Below the pieces are notes generated by a model. It ran no database searches and was not told the origin of the DNA. It saw only the letters and a list, made by a program, of their open reading frames with translations. The position numbers and the translations under genes were made by a program. Source: CAZRHH01 sp964599885 (GTDB lineage: Bacteria > Chloroflexota > Dehalococcoidia > DSTF01 > JACRBR01). From it: a DNA stretch of 16,508 bases. Every line of letters begins with the position of its first letter. Within the stretch, counting starts at the first letter, position 1. The DNA is taken from assembly GCA_964599885.1 (NCBI GenBank), contig CAZRHH010000073.1:1-16508 (forward strand), given 5' to 3'. Shown in pieces: positions 6,206 through 13,663 of the stretch.

Positions 6206-7480
6206 ATGGATCTGCTCGGCCGTATCCGCGAAGACATGGCGCTCGAAGGCAACGTCTGGAAGTCGTACCTCTACCGCTTCCTGATGAACTTTCAGCTCTG
6301 GTGGCCGATCTGGGTGATCTACCTGCAGAAGGAGCGGGGCCTCTCCCTGACGCAGATCACGCTGCTCGATACGCCGTTCTTCCTGCTGATCGTGCTCGCC
6401 GAGATCCCGACGGGGGCGGTGGCAGACCGTTTTGGCCGGCGGACATCGCTCATGCTAGGCAGCGCGATGTTCGCGATCGCGGTGTTCATTTTCGGCATCG
6501 CTGACAACTACGGAGTGATCCTGCTTTCCTACACGGCGTGGGGACTCGGCATGACGCTCCAGTCTGGCGCGGACACGGCCATCCTCTATGACAGCCTGAA
6601 GCGCGTTGGCCGCGAGGAAGACTTTCAGAAGATCAACAGCCGTCTCTGGGCGCTGACGTCGCTGGCGGTGCTGATCGCGATCCTGATCGGCGCGCCGATC
6701 GCTGCCGCGACCAGCTACTCGTTCCCGATCCTGCTCAGCGCCGGCATCGCGCTCCTCGCGGCTCCCGTGGCGTTCTCGATGTACGAGCCGCGGCACGCAT
6801 TCTCCGAGGAACACGAGAACTACTTGCAAACGGTCGTGACGGGCATACGTGACGCGTGGCGGCAGCCGACGTTGCGGTACATCATCCTGTTTAGCGGGTT
6901 GCTGATGGCGGCTACGTTCACGCCGCTCGTCTTCGTGCAGCCGTTCCTCGATCAGCACGGCGTGGAGACAGGCAACCTCGGTGTGTGGCAGGCGCCGGTG
7001 CGCGGCGCCGGGATCGTCGCGGCGCTGCTGGCGTATCAGTTCGTTGCGCGCATCGGCCAGCGGGCGGCGTTCTTTGCGCTGCCCGTCGCGTTGTCGATCG
7101 GTATGTTCGCGCTGGCTGGCGTCGACTCGCTGTGGATATACGCCGCGTTTTTGCCGATGGGCATGGTCGCCGGCATGCAGAACCCGGTACTGGCTACGTA
7201 CGTGAATCGGCGCATCCCGAGCGAGCGGCGGGCGACGATGCTTTCGGTGCAGAGCGTGGTCGGGAGCTTCATTCTTGGCATCGTGCAACCAGTCGGGGGC
7301 ATCATGGCGGATCAATTTGGGTTGCAGGGCATGTTCGCGGCGTTCGCCTGCCTGACGCTGGTCGGAGGTATCGGCGTGCTGTTCCTGTGGAGCCGTGCCG
7401 AGACCGCCGAACTCACGGAGTTATCGCGTGCCGAGGAGCGTCAGCGCGAGCGCGCGGCGGAACCCGTCCCGGCCTCATGA
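6206..7480 (+). CDS. MFS family transporter (probable drug/proton antiporter type)
   Basis: 424-residue inner-membrane protein with about 12 hydrophobic helices. The MFS motif A signature GAVADRFGRR is at residues 70-79, between helices 2 and 3. A cytoplasmic loop of ~45 residues (EPRHAFSEEHENYLQ onward) divides the two halves, and the C-terminal tail is charged (AEERQRERAAEP). The substrate is not predictable. I chose ATG 6206 because a TATACT element lies eight bases upstream and there is no ribosome site for GTG 6170, which would in any case fall upstream of the presumed transcription start. Ends 10 bases before cofD, suggesting cotranscription of the transporter, cofD and the cation transporter. 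Confidence 0.88.
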   Translation: MDLLGRIREDMALEGNVWKSYLYRFLMNFQLWWPIWVIYLQKERGLSLTQITLLDTPFFLLIVLAEIPTGAVADRFGRRTSLMLGSAMFAIAVFIFGIADNYGVILLSYTAWGLGMTLQSGADTAILYDSLKRVGREEDFQKINSRLWALTSLAVLIAILIGAPIAAATSYSFPILLSAGIALLAAPVAFSMYEPRHAFSEEHENYLQTVVTGIRDAWRQPTLRYIILFSGLLMAATFTPLVFVQPFLDQHGVETGNLGVWQAPVRGAGIVAALLAYQFVARIGQRAAFFALPVALSIGMFALAGVDSLWIYAAFLPMGMVAGMQNPVLATYVNRRIPSERRATMLSVQSVVGSFILGIVQPVGGIMADQFGLQGMFAAFACLTLVGGIGVLFLWSRAETAELTELSRAEERQRERAAEPVPAS

Positions 7481-7490
7481 CGAACTCTCG

Positions 7491-8423
7491 ATGATCACGG
7501 TGCTGTGTGGCGGCGTCGGTGGCTCGCGATTCTTGCGCGCGCTGACAAGCGTGGTGCAGCCGGAGCGCATCACGGCGATCGTCAACACGGCCGACGACGA
7601 TGAGTTCCATGGGCTTTTCGTCTCGCCGGATCCGGACATCGTCACGTATGCGCTCGCGGGCGAAGTCGACGAAGAGCGGGGCTGGGGACTGCGGGGCGAC
7701 ACGTTTCGCTGGCTCGAATCGCTTCGCCGCTTTGAGAGCGAGACGTGGTTCAACATTGGCGACCGCGACCTGGCGACGCACCTGCACCGCACGAGGCTGC
7801 TCCGCGAAGGCGCGACGGCGACGGGCGTGGTCAGCGAGATTGCCCGTGCATTCGGTGTCACGACGCGGCTGCTGCCGATGACGGACGCTCGCGTGCGGAC
7901 GATCGTGGAGACGGAATCCGGCGATGTTCCGTTTCAGGAGTTTCTCATCAAGCGTCGTGCTGAAGGCCCGGTGCGCGGCGTGCGGTACGACGGTGCATCG
8001 GATGCGGAACCGGCGCCGGGTGTGCTTGAGGCGATCCGTGACGCAGAGGCGCTGTTCATTGCGCCGAGCAACCCGATCGGGAGTATTGCGCCGATCCTCG
8101 CCGTTCGCGGCGTACGGGACGCGGTAACTGCGTGCCGCACGCAGCGCGTCGCGATCAGCCCGATCATCGCGGGCGCGTCGTTGCAGCCACCCGCTGGCGA
8201 GATGATGCGTGGCGTGGGGCTCAGCGTGGATGTTGGCGCCGTAGCGCGCTTTTATGCCGGGCTGATCGATGCGCTCGTCATCGATACGGCCGACGTTGAG
8301 CGCGCGGCAGACGTCGAAGCGACCGGTGTGCCAGCGGTCGTGGCTCCGGCGATCATGCATGACGACGCGTCGCGCCGCGCGCTGGCGGTCGCCGCGCTCG
8401 AGGCCGCCGGCATCACGCCGTAG
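7491..8423 (+). CDS. cofD: 2-phospho-L-lactate transferase (CofD), cofactor F420 biosynthesis
   Basis: Transfers a phospholactate-type group from its guanylylated donor to the deazaflavin Fo, forming the F420-0 series. 310 residues, typical length. Signatures run along the whole protein: GGVGG (7-11), NTADDDEF (32-39), GWGLRGDT (64-71), WFNIGDRDLATH (86-97), LLPMTD (127-132), FQEF (148-151), PSNPIGSI (192-199) and ISPIIAG. ATG 7491 gives the canonical MITVLCGG start. No Shine-Dalgarno site is visible and it begins 10 bases after the MFS stop, so it is likely expressed by coupling or from the upstream transcript. In some bacteria the true donor is derived from phosphoenolpyruvate; the sequence cannot decide this. 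No other F420 gene is in the window. Its presence implies that the organism makes F420. Confidence 0.94.
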   Translation: MITVLCGGVGGSRFLRALTSVVQPERITAIVNTADDDEFHGLFVSPDPDIVTYALAGEVDEERGWGLRGDTFRWLESLRRFESETWFNIGDRDLATHLHRTRLLREGATATGVVSEIARAFGVTTRLLPMTDARVRTIVETESGDVPFQEFLIKRRAEGPVRGVRYDGASDAEPAPGVLEAIRDAEALFIAPSNPIGSIAPILAVRGVRDAVTACRTQRVAISPIIAGASLQPPAGEMMRGVGLSVDVGAVARFYAGLIDALVIDTADVERAADVEATGVPAVVAPAIMHDDASRRALAVAALEAAGITP

Positions 8424-8460
8424 CCGCTTCGTTGCACCGCGCCCGTGTACCATGATCGCG

Positions 8461-9435
8461 ATGTCCACATTCGCTGCACCGGTGCGCCGATTCTTCGCGC
8501 TTGACATCGCGAGCCGCGCGGCAGCGCTGTCGTTCAGCGCGAACGCGGTGCTGATGGTGCTCAAGATCACCATCGGGCTGATGTTCGGATCGGTGGCCGT
8601 GCTGAGTGATGGCGTTGATAGCGCGCAGGATGTGCTGGCGTCGGGATTGGCGTTCTTTACGGTGCGGCTCGCGCTGCAGCCGGCGGATGCGTCGCATCCA
8701 TACGGGCACGGCAAAGCGGAGAGTCTGGCCGCGCTTTCGCAGGCGGCGCTGATCGCCGGTGGCGCAGCGTTCATCGCGGTGGCGGCGATTCGGCGGCTTG
8801 TTGTTGGGGATGCCGACATCGCTGTGGGACCCTCGCTGGCGACGATGGTGGTGACCGCCGGCGTTAACCTTGCCGTGATGGCGTACGCGTTTCGCGCCGC
8901 GCGGGTGAGCGGATCTGTGGCTATCGCATCGGACGCGCGGCATCTGCTGACGAACGTGGTGCAGGCGGCGGCGGTTGGCGCCGGACTGATACTCGTCGGG
9001 TTGACGGGGGAGCGTGTGTTCGACCCGATTGTGGCGTTGCTGCTGGCGGTGTATCTGGCCTGGATTGCGTTGCGGATTCTGCGAGCCGGACTGTCGGAGC
9101 TGATCGACACCGCGCTACCGGATGAGGAAGTCGCGCTGCTGGAAGCGTGTCTGGCGCACGAGGCGCACGGGGTGCGCGGGTTCCACGCGTTGCGTTCGCG
9201 GAAGTCCGGGCGCGAGAAATACATCGAGCTGCACGTACTCGTTGATCCGGCGCTGAGTGTGAGCGAGGCGCATCTGCGCGTCGAGGAAATCGAGCGCGAC
9301 ATCCACGGACTGATTCCGGGCGCGGTCGTCTCGATTCACGTCGACCCGGACGAACCGGGGATTATGGACCGTGGGCACGCGGAGGGCGCCCCGCACGCGT
9401 TGCCGGAGACGCGCATCCATCTGCACCGGCACTAA
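8461..9435 (+). CDS. Cation diffusion facilitator (CDF) family metal transporter
   Basis: 324-residue inner-membrane metal/proton antiporter, expected to export divalent cations (Zn, Fe, Mn or Co). About six helices come first, then a cytoplasmic metal-binding domain (GVRGFHALRSRKSG to IHVDPD). Transport-site residues are D53xxxD57 in helix 2 (SDGVDSAQD) and H161xxxN165 in helix 5 (SDARHLLTN). The usual second motif ends in Asp, so Asn165 is unusual. HPYGHGKAE (79-87) is the standard family loop. The C-terminus is His-rich (RIHLHRH). ATG 8461 is preferred over ATG 8452; a TACCAT element ends seven bases before 8461. It lies 37 bases after cofD and is probably in the same unit. Confidence 0.9.
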   Translation: MSTFAAPVRRFFALDIASRAAALSFSANAVLMVLKITIGLMFGSVAVLSDGVDSAQDVLASGLAFFTVRLALQPADASHPYGHGKAESLAALSQAALIAGGAAFIAVAAIRRLVVGDADIAVGPSLATMVVTAGVNLAVMAYAFRAARVSGSVAIASDARHLLTNVVQAAAVGAGLILVGLTGERVFDPIVALLLAVYLAWIALRILRAGLSELIDTALPDEEVALLEACLAHEAHGVRGFHALRSRKSGREKYIELHVLVDPALSVSEAHLRVEEIERDIHGLIPGAVVSIHVDPDEPGIMDRGHAEGAPHALPETRIHLHRH

Positions 9436-9444
9436 CTTGGGGCG

Positions 9445-9483
9445 CGCCGGCGATGATGTCGTGGGCACATGCAATCGCCGGCG
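9445..9483 (+). terminator. Inverted repeat after the cation transporter gene
   Basis: CGCCGGCGAT (9445-9454) pairs perfectly with ATCGCCGGCG (9474-9483), a 10-bp stem with a 19-base loop, nine bases after the stop. A third related copy (CTCGCCGGCG) is at 9494-9503. No T-run follows; a transcription end or a repeat element are both possible. Confidence 0.4.
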
Positions 9484-9514
9484 AATCGCGGACTCGCCGG
9501 CGTTGCTCGTTACG

Positions 9515-9532
9515 CGGAAACTTGCGTTTCCG
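9515..9532. terminator. Small hairpin in the convergent intergenic region
   Basis: CGGAAAC (9515-9521), loop TTGC, GTTTCCG (9526-9532): a perfect 7-bp stem. A second short hairpin (CCCG, TTT, CGGG) follows at about 9538-9548. The rest of 9436-9639, between convergent genes, shows no credible gene. Confidence 0.4.
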
Positions 9533-9639
9533 TTAGCCCCCGTTTCGGGCGGATGCCTCGCGCTTCAGCTGGTCCGTGACGGATTCCCGGTCCGGGGCGC
9601 TCGCAGGTGGTTGCTGATACTGAACTGCCACGATGCTCC

Positions 9640-10065
9640 CTATCGCAGCACGCGGCCGATAACGAAGCCGCCGATGATGGCGCCGGCCAGCGCCTGCATC
9701 GGGTGCTCGCGTACATAGGTCTCGACGTCATCGAGAATGGCGGTGGTGTCGTTTTCGCGAAGGTAGCCCGCCGTCTTCTCCATCGTGTCAGCGACTTTGG
9801 TGCCGGCCTCGGCCGTCATGCCATCGGAATGCTCGGCGCGCTCGCGGAGCTTGTCCGCGGCGGACTCCATGCCTTCGGCGGCCTTGTTCATGCCTTCGTC
9901 GGCCGTTTGCTGTGCCTTGTCGCCGAGTTCCGTGGCCTTGTCCTGGGCGCTACTGGTGAAGTCTCGCTTCTGCATGTCGTTGATGTCACGGCCCGTGGCG
10001 TCCGTCGTAGTTCCGGTCTGCCCGGCGAGCGGACTGTTGTCGACGATCTCATCGCGGCGTTGCAT
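9640..10065 (-). CDS. DUF883/YqjD-ElaB-like small tail-anchored stress-type protein
   Basis: 141 residues. The body (residues ~35-105) is a long charged helix rich in Ala, Glu, Lys, Asp and Thr (QDKATELGDKAQQTADEG), resembling YtxH/CsbD/DUF883-type proteins. The C-terminus, DDVETYVREHPMQALAGAIIGGFVIGRVLR in pattern, is the hallmark of YqjD/ElaB-like proteins: an amphipathic helix, an HP pair at 121-122, then one glycine-rich membrane segment (~123-138) and a basic end. E. coli YqjD anchors inactive ribosomes at the membrane in stationary phase; whether this distant relative does so is unknown. AAGGAGG (complement of 10071-10077) lies five bases upstream of the ATG. It stands alone between a convergent and a divergent neighbour. 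Confidence 0.7.
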   Translation of the reverse strand: MQRRDEIVDNSPLAGQTGTTTDATGRDINDMQKRDFTSSAQDKATELGDKAQQTADEGMNKAAEGMESAADKLRERAEHSDGMTAEAGTKVADTMEKTAGYLRENDTTAILDDVETYVREHPMQALAGAIIGGFVIGRVLR

Positions 10066-10208
10066 GGTTGCCTCCTTGTTGCGGGTGGGCGTGTTCGTAC
10101 TAGTTAAACAGAAGCCATCGCGCTGAATGATGTACGGCGCTCGTGCAATCGTTTCACCCGCGCATCAAATTTGACGAACGGTGACCGGCTGTCTCGTGCG
10201 GGCCGCGC

Positions 10209-10218
10209 TTGTTAGCGT
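10209..10218 (+). promoter_or_regulatory. Extended -10-like element upstream of the SDR gene
   Basis: TTGTTAGCGT contains the same TGTTAGCGT nonamer as the promoter at 415-423, 33 bases before ATG 10252. No good -35 stands 16-18 bases upstream; TTGACG at 10171-10176 is too far away. Confidence 0.3.
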
Positions 10219-10251
10219 GCGGACAGAACGATGAAGCAAGGAGCTGGTGCC

Positions 10252-11088
10252 ATGTCCGGACTCGAAGGGAAAGTCGCGGTGGTGACGGGCGCAGCGCGGT
10301 ATCGCGGCATCGGGCGAGCGATCGCGGTGCGGCTTGCGGATGACGGCGCCGACGTGGTGGCGGTCGGGTCGCCGCGCGCGCCGGATGCGTATCCGGAGGC
10401 GGAACGCGCGATTGGCTGGCAGGGCGCCGCTTCGGTGGCGAAGGAAGCGGAGGCGCTCGGCCGGCGGGCCCTCGGCATCGACGCGGATCTGACGAAGGCC
10501 GGTGAGGTGGAGTCGCTCGTCGAGCGCGTGATTGCGGAGCTTGGGCGCATCGACATCGTCGTGAACAACGCGGGCCTGGCCTACTGCGGCGAGCGCAACA
10601 TGTGGGAGATCGACGACCGCGAGTGGTACGAGGTGATCGACGTGAACTTGAACGCTGTCTTTCTGCTGACGAGCCGCGCGATGCGTCACATGGTCGAAGC
10701 GACGCGTGGCGGCCGCGTGATCAACATCTCGTCATCGGCCGGACGCGGCGGGATGCCGCAGTACGGCGCGTATTGCCCGACGAAGTTTGGCATCATCGGC
10801 ATGACGCAGGCGCTGGCGGTCGAGGCGGCGCCGCACAACATCACGGTGAACTGCGTGGCGCCGGGGTCTGTCGACACGGACATGATGGACGGCACGTTTC
10901 AGCACATGGCGACGCGTTTCGGTAGCGAGGCGGGTGCGATCAAGCAGGCGGTCGTGCGGTCGATCGCGCTCGGAAGGCAGGGAAGGCCGACTGACATCGC
11001 GGCCGGTGTGGCGTTCTTCGCGTCAGACGACGCATCGTGGGTGACGGGGCAGACGCTGAACATCAACGGCGGACAGCCGATGGACTGA
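10252..11088 (+). CDS. Short-chain dehydrogenase/reductase (classical SDR)
   Basis: Cytoplasmic NAD(P)-dependent oxidoreductase, 278 residues. The Rossmann motif is TGAARYRGIGRA (12-23), with one more residue between glycines than the standard TGxxxGIG. NNAG is at 105-108. The catalytic set is Ser161, Tyr174 and Lys178 (ISSSAG, then YCPTK). The C-terminal GQTLNINGGQPMD is typical of FabG-like enzymes. An insert (~residues 40-60, PRAPDAYPEAERAIGW) follows the second beta strand. ATG 10252 has AAGGAG at 10238-10243; ATG 10231 is too close to that site to use it. The substrate is unknown. It is convergent with another SDR that is not a close paralogue by motif comparison, so a simple duplication is unlikely. 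Confidence 0.87.
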   Translation: MSGLEGKVAVVTGAARYRGIGRAIAVRLADDGADVVAVGSPRAPDAYPEAERAIGWQGAASVAKEAEALGRRALGIDADLTKAGEVESLVERVIAELGRIDIVVNNAGLAYCGERNMWEIDDREWYEVIDVNLNAVFLLTSRAMRHMVEATRGGRVINISSSAGRGGMPQYGAYCPTKFGIIGMTQALAVEAAPHNITVNCVAPGSVDTDMMDGTFQHMATRFGSEAGAIKQAVVRSIALGRQGRPTDIAAGVAFFASDDASWVTGQTLNINGGQPMD

Positions 11089-11139
11089 GGCGGTGGGAAG
11101 TGGGGAGGCGCGAGGCGCGCAGTGGGGTTGCGGCTCGAT

Positions 11140-11167
11140 GATTGGTGATTGGTGATTGGTGATTGGG
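11140..11167. repeat. 7-bp tandem repeat, four copies
   Basis: The unit GATTGGT is repeated at 11140-11146, 11147-11153 and 11154-11160, with a fourth copy GATTGGG at 11161-11167. It fills the 83-base gap between two convergent SDR genes. It is AT-richer than its surroundings and has no hairpin potential. A weak GCGCG/CGCGC hairpin lies at 11108-11120. Heptamer repeats of this type are known in intergenic DNA of some bacteria; function unknown. Confidence 0.75.
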
Positions 11168-11171
11168 AGTG

Positions 11172-11966
11172 TTAACCGACGCGGAGGGTTTGGCCGCCGT
11201 CGACCGGCAGAAGGATGCCGGTGATGAAGGCGGCCTCTTCCGACGCGAGAAAGAGCGCCGCGTTGGCGATGTCCCAGGCCGACCCCATCTTGCCAAGCGG
11301 GACCTGGCGGTTGCGCGCCGCGATGACGTCTTCCTTCGGCAGGCCGCGCGCCGTGCTGATCCCTTCGACTGCCATCGGCGTGTTGATCAGGCCGGGAAGG
11401 ATCGCGTTGACGCGGATGCCGTAGCGGGCGTTCGCGAGGGCGAGCGATTGCGTCAGCGCGTTGAGCGCGGCCTTTGACGTCTTGTAGGCGATCATGTTCG
11501 TCGTGCCGGCGATCGAGGCAATCGATGACACGTTAATGATGGCGCCGCCGCCAGCCGCGCGCATCGTCGGGACAGCGTGTTTGCACATGAGCAGCGGGCC
11601 TTCGAGGTTGATCCGCATGATGTGCTCGAAATCGTCGATGGTGATGCGGCTCGGGCTGGCGTCGCGAGCGCCGATGCCGACGTTGTTGTGGAGGATGTCG
11701 ATGCGGCCGTAGCGCCCGATGCAGTGAGCGACGGCGCGGGCGCAGTATTCTTCGCGCGCGACGTCCATTTCGAATGCTGACGCCTCGCCGCCGCCGACTG
11801 CGATCATGCGGACGGTTTCCTCGGCGGAGGCGAGATCGCGATCCGTGACGAGTACGCGCGCGCCTTCACGCGCGAACGTGAGCGCCGTGGCGCGGCCGTT
11901 GCCGATCGTGTCGCCCGGTGTCTGGCCGCCGCCGACGACGATCGCGGTCTTGCCCGTCAGTCGCAT
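11172..11966 (-). CDS. Short-chain dehydrogenase/reductase, glycine-loop variant
   Basis: 264-residue NAD(P)-dependent oxidoreductase. The cofactor loop is VGGGQTPGDTIGNGRA (11-26), longer than the classic TGxxxGxG and typical of a branch of environmental SDRs. HNNVG (93-97) replaces the usual NNAG. Catalytic residues are Ser148, Tyr161 and Lys165 (NVSSIA, then YKTSK). The C-terminus, ITGILLPVDGGQTL, is standard. ATG 11966 follows AAGGTG with eight bases spacing. It starts 31 bases after the end of rsmE on the same strand and so may be the last gene of the mug-to-rsmE transcript. It has no obvious functional link to rRNA modification; substrate unknown. Confidence 0.87.
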   Translation of the reverse strand: MRLTGKTAIVVGGGQTPGDTIGNGRATALTFAREGARVLVTDRDLASAEETVRMIAVGGGEASAFEMDVAREEYCARAVAHCIGRYGRIDILHNNVGIGARDASPSRITIDDFEHIMRINLEGPLLMCKHAVPTMRAAGGGAIINVSSIASIAGTTNMIAYKTSKAALNALTQSLALANARYGIRVNAILPGLINTPMAVEGISTARGLPKEDVIAARNRQVPLGKMGSAWDIANAALFLASEEAAFITGILLPVDGGQTLRVG

Positions 11967-11997
11967 CGTGTTGCACCTTCGCTGGCCGGAGTTTGTG

Positions 11998-12747
11998 TCA
12001 CCCTAACTCACCGACAGCGTGCATGACGAGCGTTGAGGCGACAAGGCCGGCGGTTTCGGAGCGCAGCACGCGTGCGCCCATCGTGACGACGCTGGCACCG
12101 GCGTCGATCGCCTGTTGCACTTCAGCCTGTTCGTAGCCGCCCTCCGGCCCGATGAAGATGCTGACTTCGGCGAGCGCGAAGAGGGCGTCGATCTCGTGCG
12201 TCAGCAGCGCCTGGATGCCGGGTGCGGTGTCGCGGGCGTCTTCGTATGGCAGCAGCAGCAGACCCGGCGCGGATGCGAGCGCCTCGGCGAACGGCTGCGG
12301 CGCCTCGACGATGGGGACGGCGCCGCGTTCGCACTGCTCGGCCGCTTCGACGACGATGCGGCGCCAGCGGTCGATGCGGTGGCCTTCGGCCGACGCTTTC
12401 ACGACGGCCCGGGCGGTGACGATCGGCACGAAGCGGGCGACGCCGATCTCGGTCGCTTTTTCGAGCAGCCACTCGAAGCGCTCGCCCTTGGTGACGGACT
12501 GGTAGAGATGCACGCGCACGCGGGGCTCGGCGGGGCCATGACCACGCTCGATGATGGTGACGCCGGCGCCGCGATCGGTGATCGCGTCGAGGCGCACGCG
12601 CGCTTCGGCGCCGGCGCCGTCGAACAGCAGGATCTCGTCACCAGCTCGGAGACGCAGCACCTTCGCGAGGCGCCGGGCGAGCGCTTCGTCGAGCGTGAGC
12701 GTCTCGCCGTCGAGCGTGCCGGGCGCGACGTAGAAGCGGCGCGTCAC
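11998..12747 (-). CDS. rsmE: 16S rRNA (uracil-1498-N3)-methyltransferase RsmE
   Basis: SPOUT-family methyltransferase that modifies U1498 of 16S rRNA, using SAM. 249 residues, typical. Motifs: RRFYV at the N-terminus, the PUA-like RLAKVLRLRAGDEI (26-39), KGERFEWLLEKATEIGV (87-103), EAAEQCERGAVP (134-145), the SAM-binding knot IGPEGG (199-204) and RVLRSETA (226-233). The start is GTG 12747, which overlaps the prmA stop by four bases (GTGA), indicating translational coupling. prmA followed by rsmE is a common conserved pair in bacteria. Confidence 0.94.
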   Translation of the reverse strand: MTRRFYVAPGTLDGETLTLDEALARRLAKVLRLRAGDEILLFDGAGAEARVRLDAITDRGAGVTIIERGHGPAEPRVRVHLYQSVTKGERFEWLLEKATEIGVARFVPIVTARAVVKASAEGHRIDRWRRIVVEAAEQCERGAVPIVEAPQPFAEALASAPGLLLLPYEDARDTAPGIQALLTHEIDALFALAEVSIFIGPEGGYEQAEVQQAIDAGASVVTMGARVLRSETAGLVASTLVMHAVGELG

Positions 12748-13646
12748 GCGCGCACCGCTTCAATGCAGCGCCACTCGCCCATCGCGCGCGATGCTTCAAT
12801 GCGCACTCCGGCTGTCGCGAGAGCATCGCGCACTTCCATTTCGCGCTCGCCGATGATGCCGGACGCGATGAGGCGTCCGGCCGGGGCGAGTGCCTCGACG
12901 AGCGGCGCGGCGAGTTCGATGATGATGCGCGCGATGATGTTGGCGACGACGACGTCGTACGCGCCGGACGGTGGTTCGGCAAACGGCCACGCGGCGCCGA
13001 CGCTGCCCTCGGCGGTGTGCACGACGTCTGTGACGTTGTTGATGCGGGCGTTGTCGTCCGTGACGCGGACGCAATTCGGATCGATGTCGACGGCATCGAC
13101 GCGGGTGGCGCCGAGTTTCGCGGCCGCGATCGCGAGGATGCCGGAGCCGCAGCCGACATCGAGCACGCGCGTGCTGGGACGGGCGTGACGTTCGAGCGCC
13201 TCGAGGCACATGCGTGTCGTCTCGTGCTGTCCCGTGCCGAACGCCATGCCGGGGTCGAGTGTCAGCACGACGTCGCGCGGCTGCGCGTCGTACGTGCGCC
13301 ACGAAGGCACGACGACGATGCGCTCGCCGAAGCGCTCGACGTGGAAATGCTCCTTCCACGCCTCCGCCCAATCTTCTTCGGCGACGGGACGCGTCGCCAC
13401 TTCGGCGGCGATCGATGCGCGAGCGATGGCGTCGCGGGCGTCCATCACGGCGTTGGCCTCGTCGCGCGGCACGTAGGCGTGAACGAGCGACGTGCCGTCG
13501 CGCCGCGTGATCGCATCGGACTCGAGATCGGCCTGCGTAAAGGGTGTTTCGATCCAGGCGCCGCCGGGGGCGACATCGCGGAGCGCGGCGGCTGCCTCTT
13601 CGGCGAGCGCGGCGGGGACGGCTACCGTGAGTTCGATGTAATCCAA
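12744..13646 (-). CDS. prmA: Ribosomal protein L11 methyltransferase PrmA
   Basis: SAM-dependent enzyme that methylates ribosomal protein L11. 300 residues. An N-terminal substrate-recognition domain is followed by the linker EDWAEAWKEHF (91-101), LDPGMAFGTGQHETT (130-144), motif I VLDVGCGSG (161-169), DIDP (187-190) and VVANII (233-238), all family signatures. The start is TTG 13646: an in-frame TAG (13656-13658, the stop of the upstream zinc-ribbon gene) lies 9 bases earlier and no ATG or GTG is available near the N-terminus. No ribosome site is seen, so re-initiation after the upstream gene is likely. The two genes share a frame. Confidence 0.94.
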   Translation of the reverse strand: MDYIELTVAVPAALAEEAAAALRDVAPGGAWIETPFTQADLESDAITRRDGTSLVHAYVPRDEANAVMDARDAIARASIAAEVATRPVAEEDWAEAWKEHFHVERFGERIVVVPSWRTYDAQPRDVVLTLDPGMAFGTGQHETTRMCLEALERHARPSTRVLDVGCGSGILAIAAAKLGATRVDAVDIDPNCVRVTDDNARINNVTDVVHTAEGSVGAAWPFAEPPSGAYDVVVANIIARIIIELAAPLVEALAPAGRLIASGIIGEREMEVRDALATAGVRIEASRAMGEWRCIEAVRA

Positions 13647-13651
13647 GGCGT

Positions 13652-13663
13652 CCGGCTAGCCGG
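13652..13663. repeat. 12-bp perfect palindrome containing the zinc-ribbon gene stop codon
   Basis: CCGGCTAGCCGG is its own reverse complement and holds the TAG stop (minus strand, 13656-13658). Direct copies of GGCGTCCGG at 13647-13655 and 13662-13670 overlap it. It may affect coupling to prmA or simply reflect the GC-rich context. Confidence 0.5.

Noticed and set aside
7413..9302. 629-codon open frame on the minus strand
   Set aside because: It lies opposite both cofD and the CDF gene, has a Ser/Thr/Ala/Arg-biased composition and no motifs.
11140..11167. Repeat considered as a CRISPR array
   Set aside because: The 7-bp units are directly adjacent with no spacers, and no cas genes are nearby.
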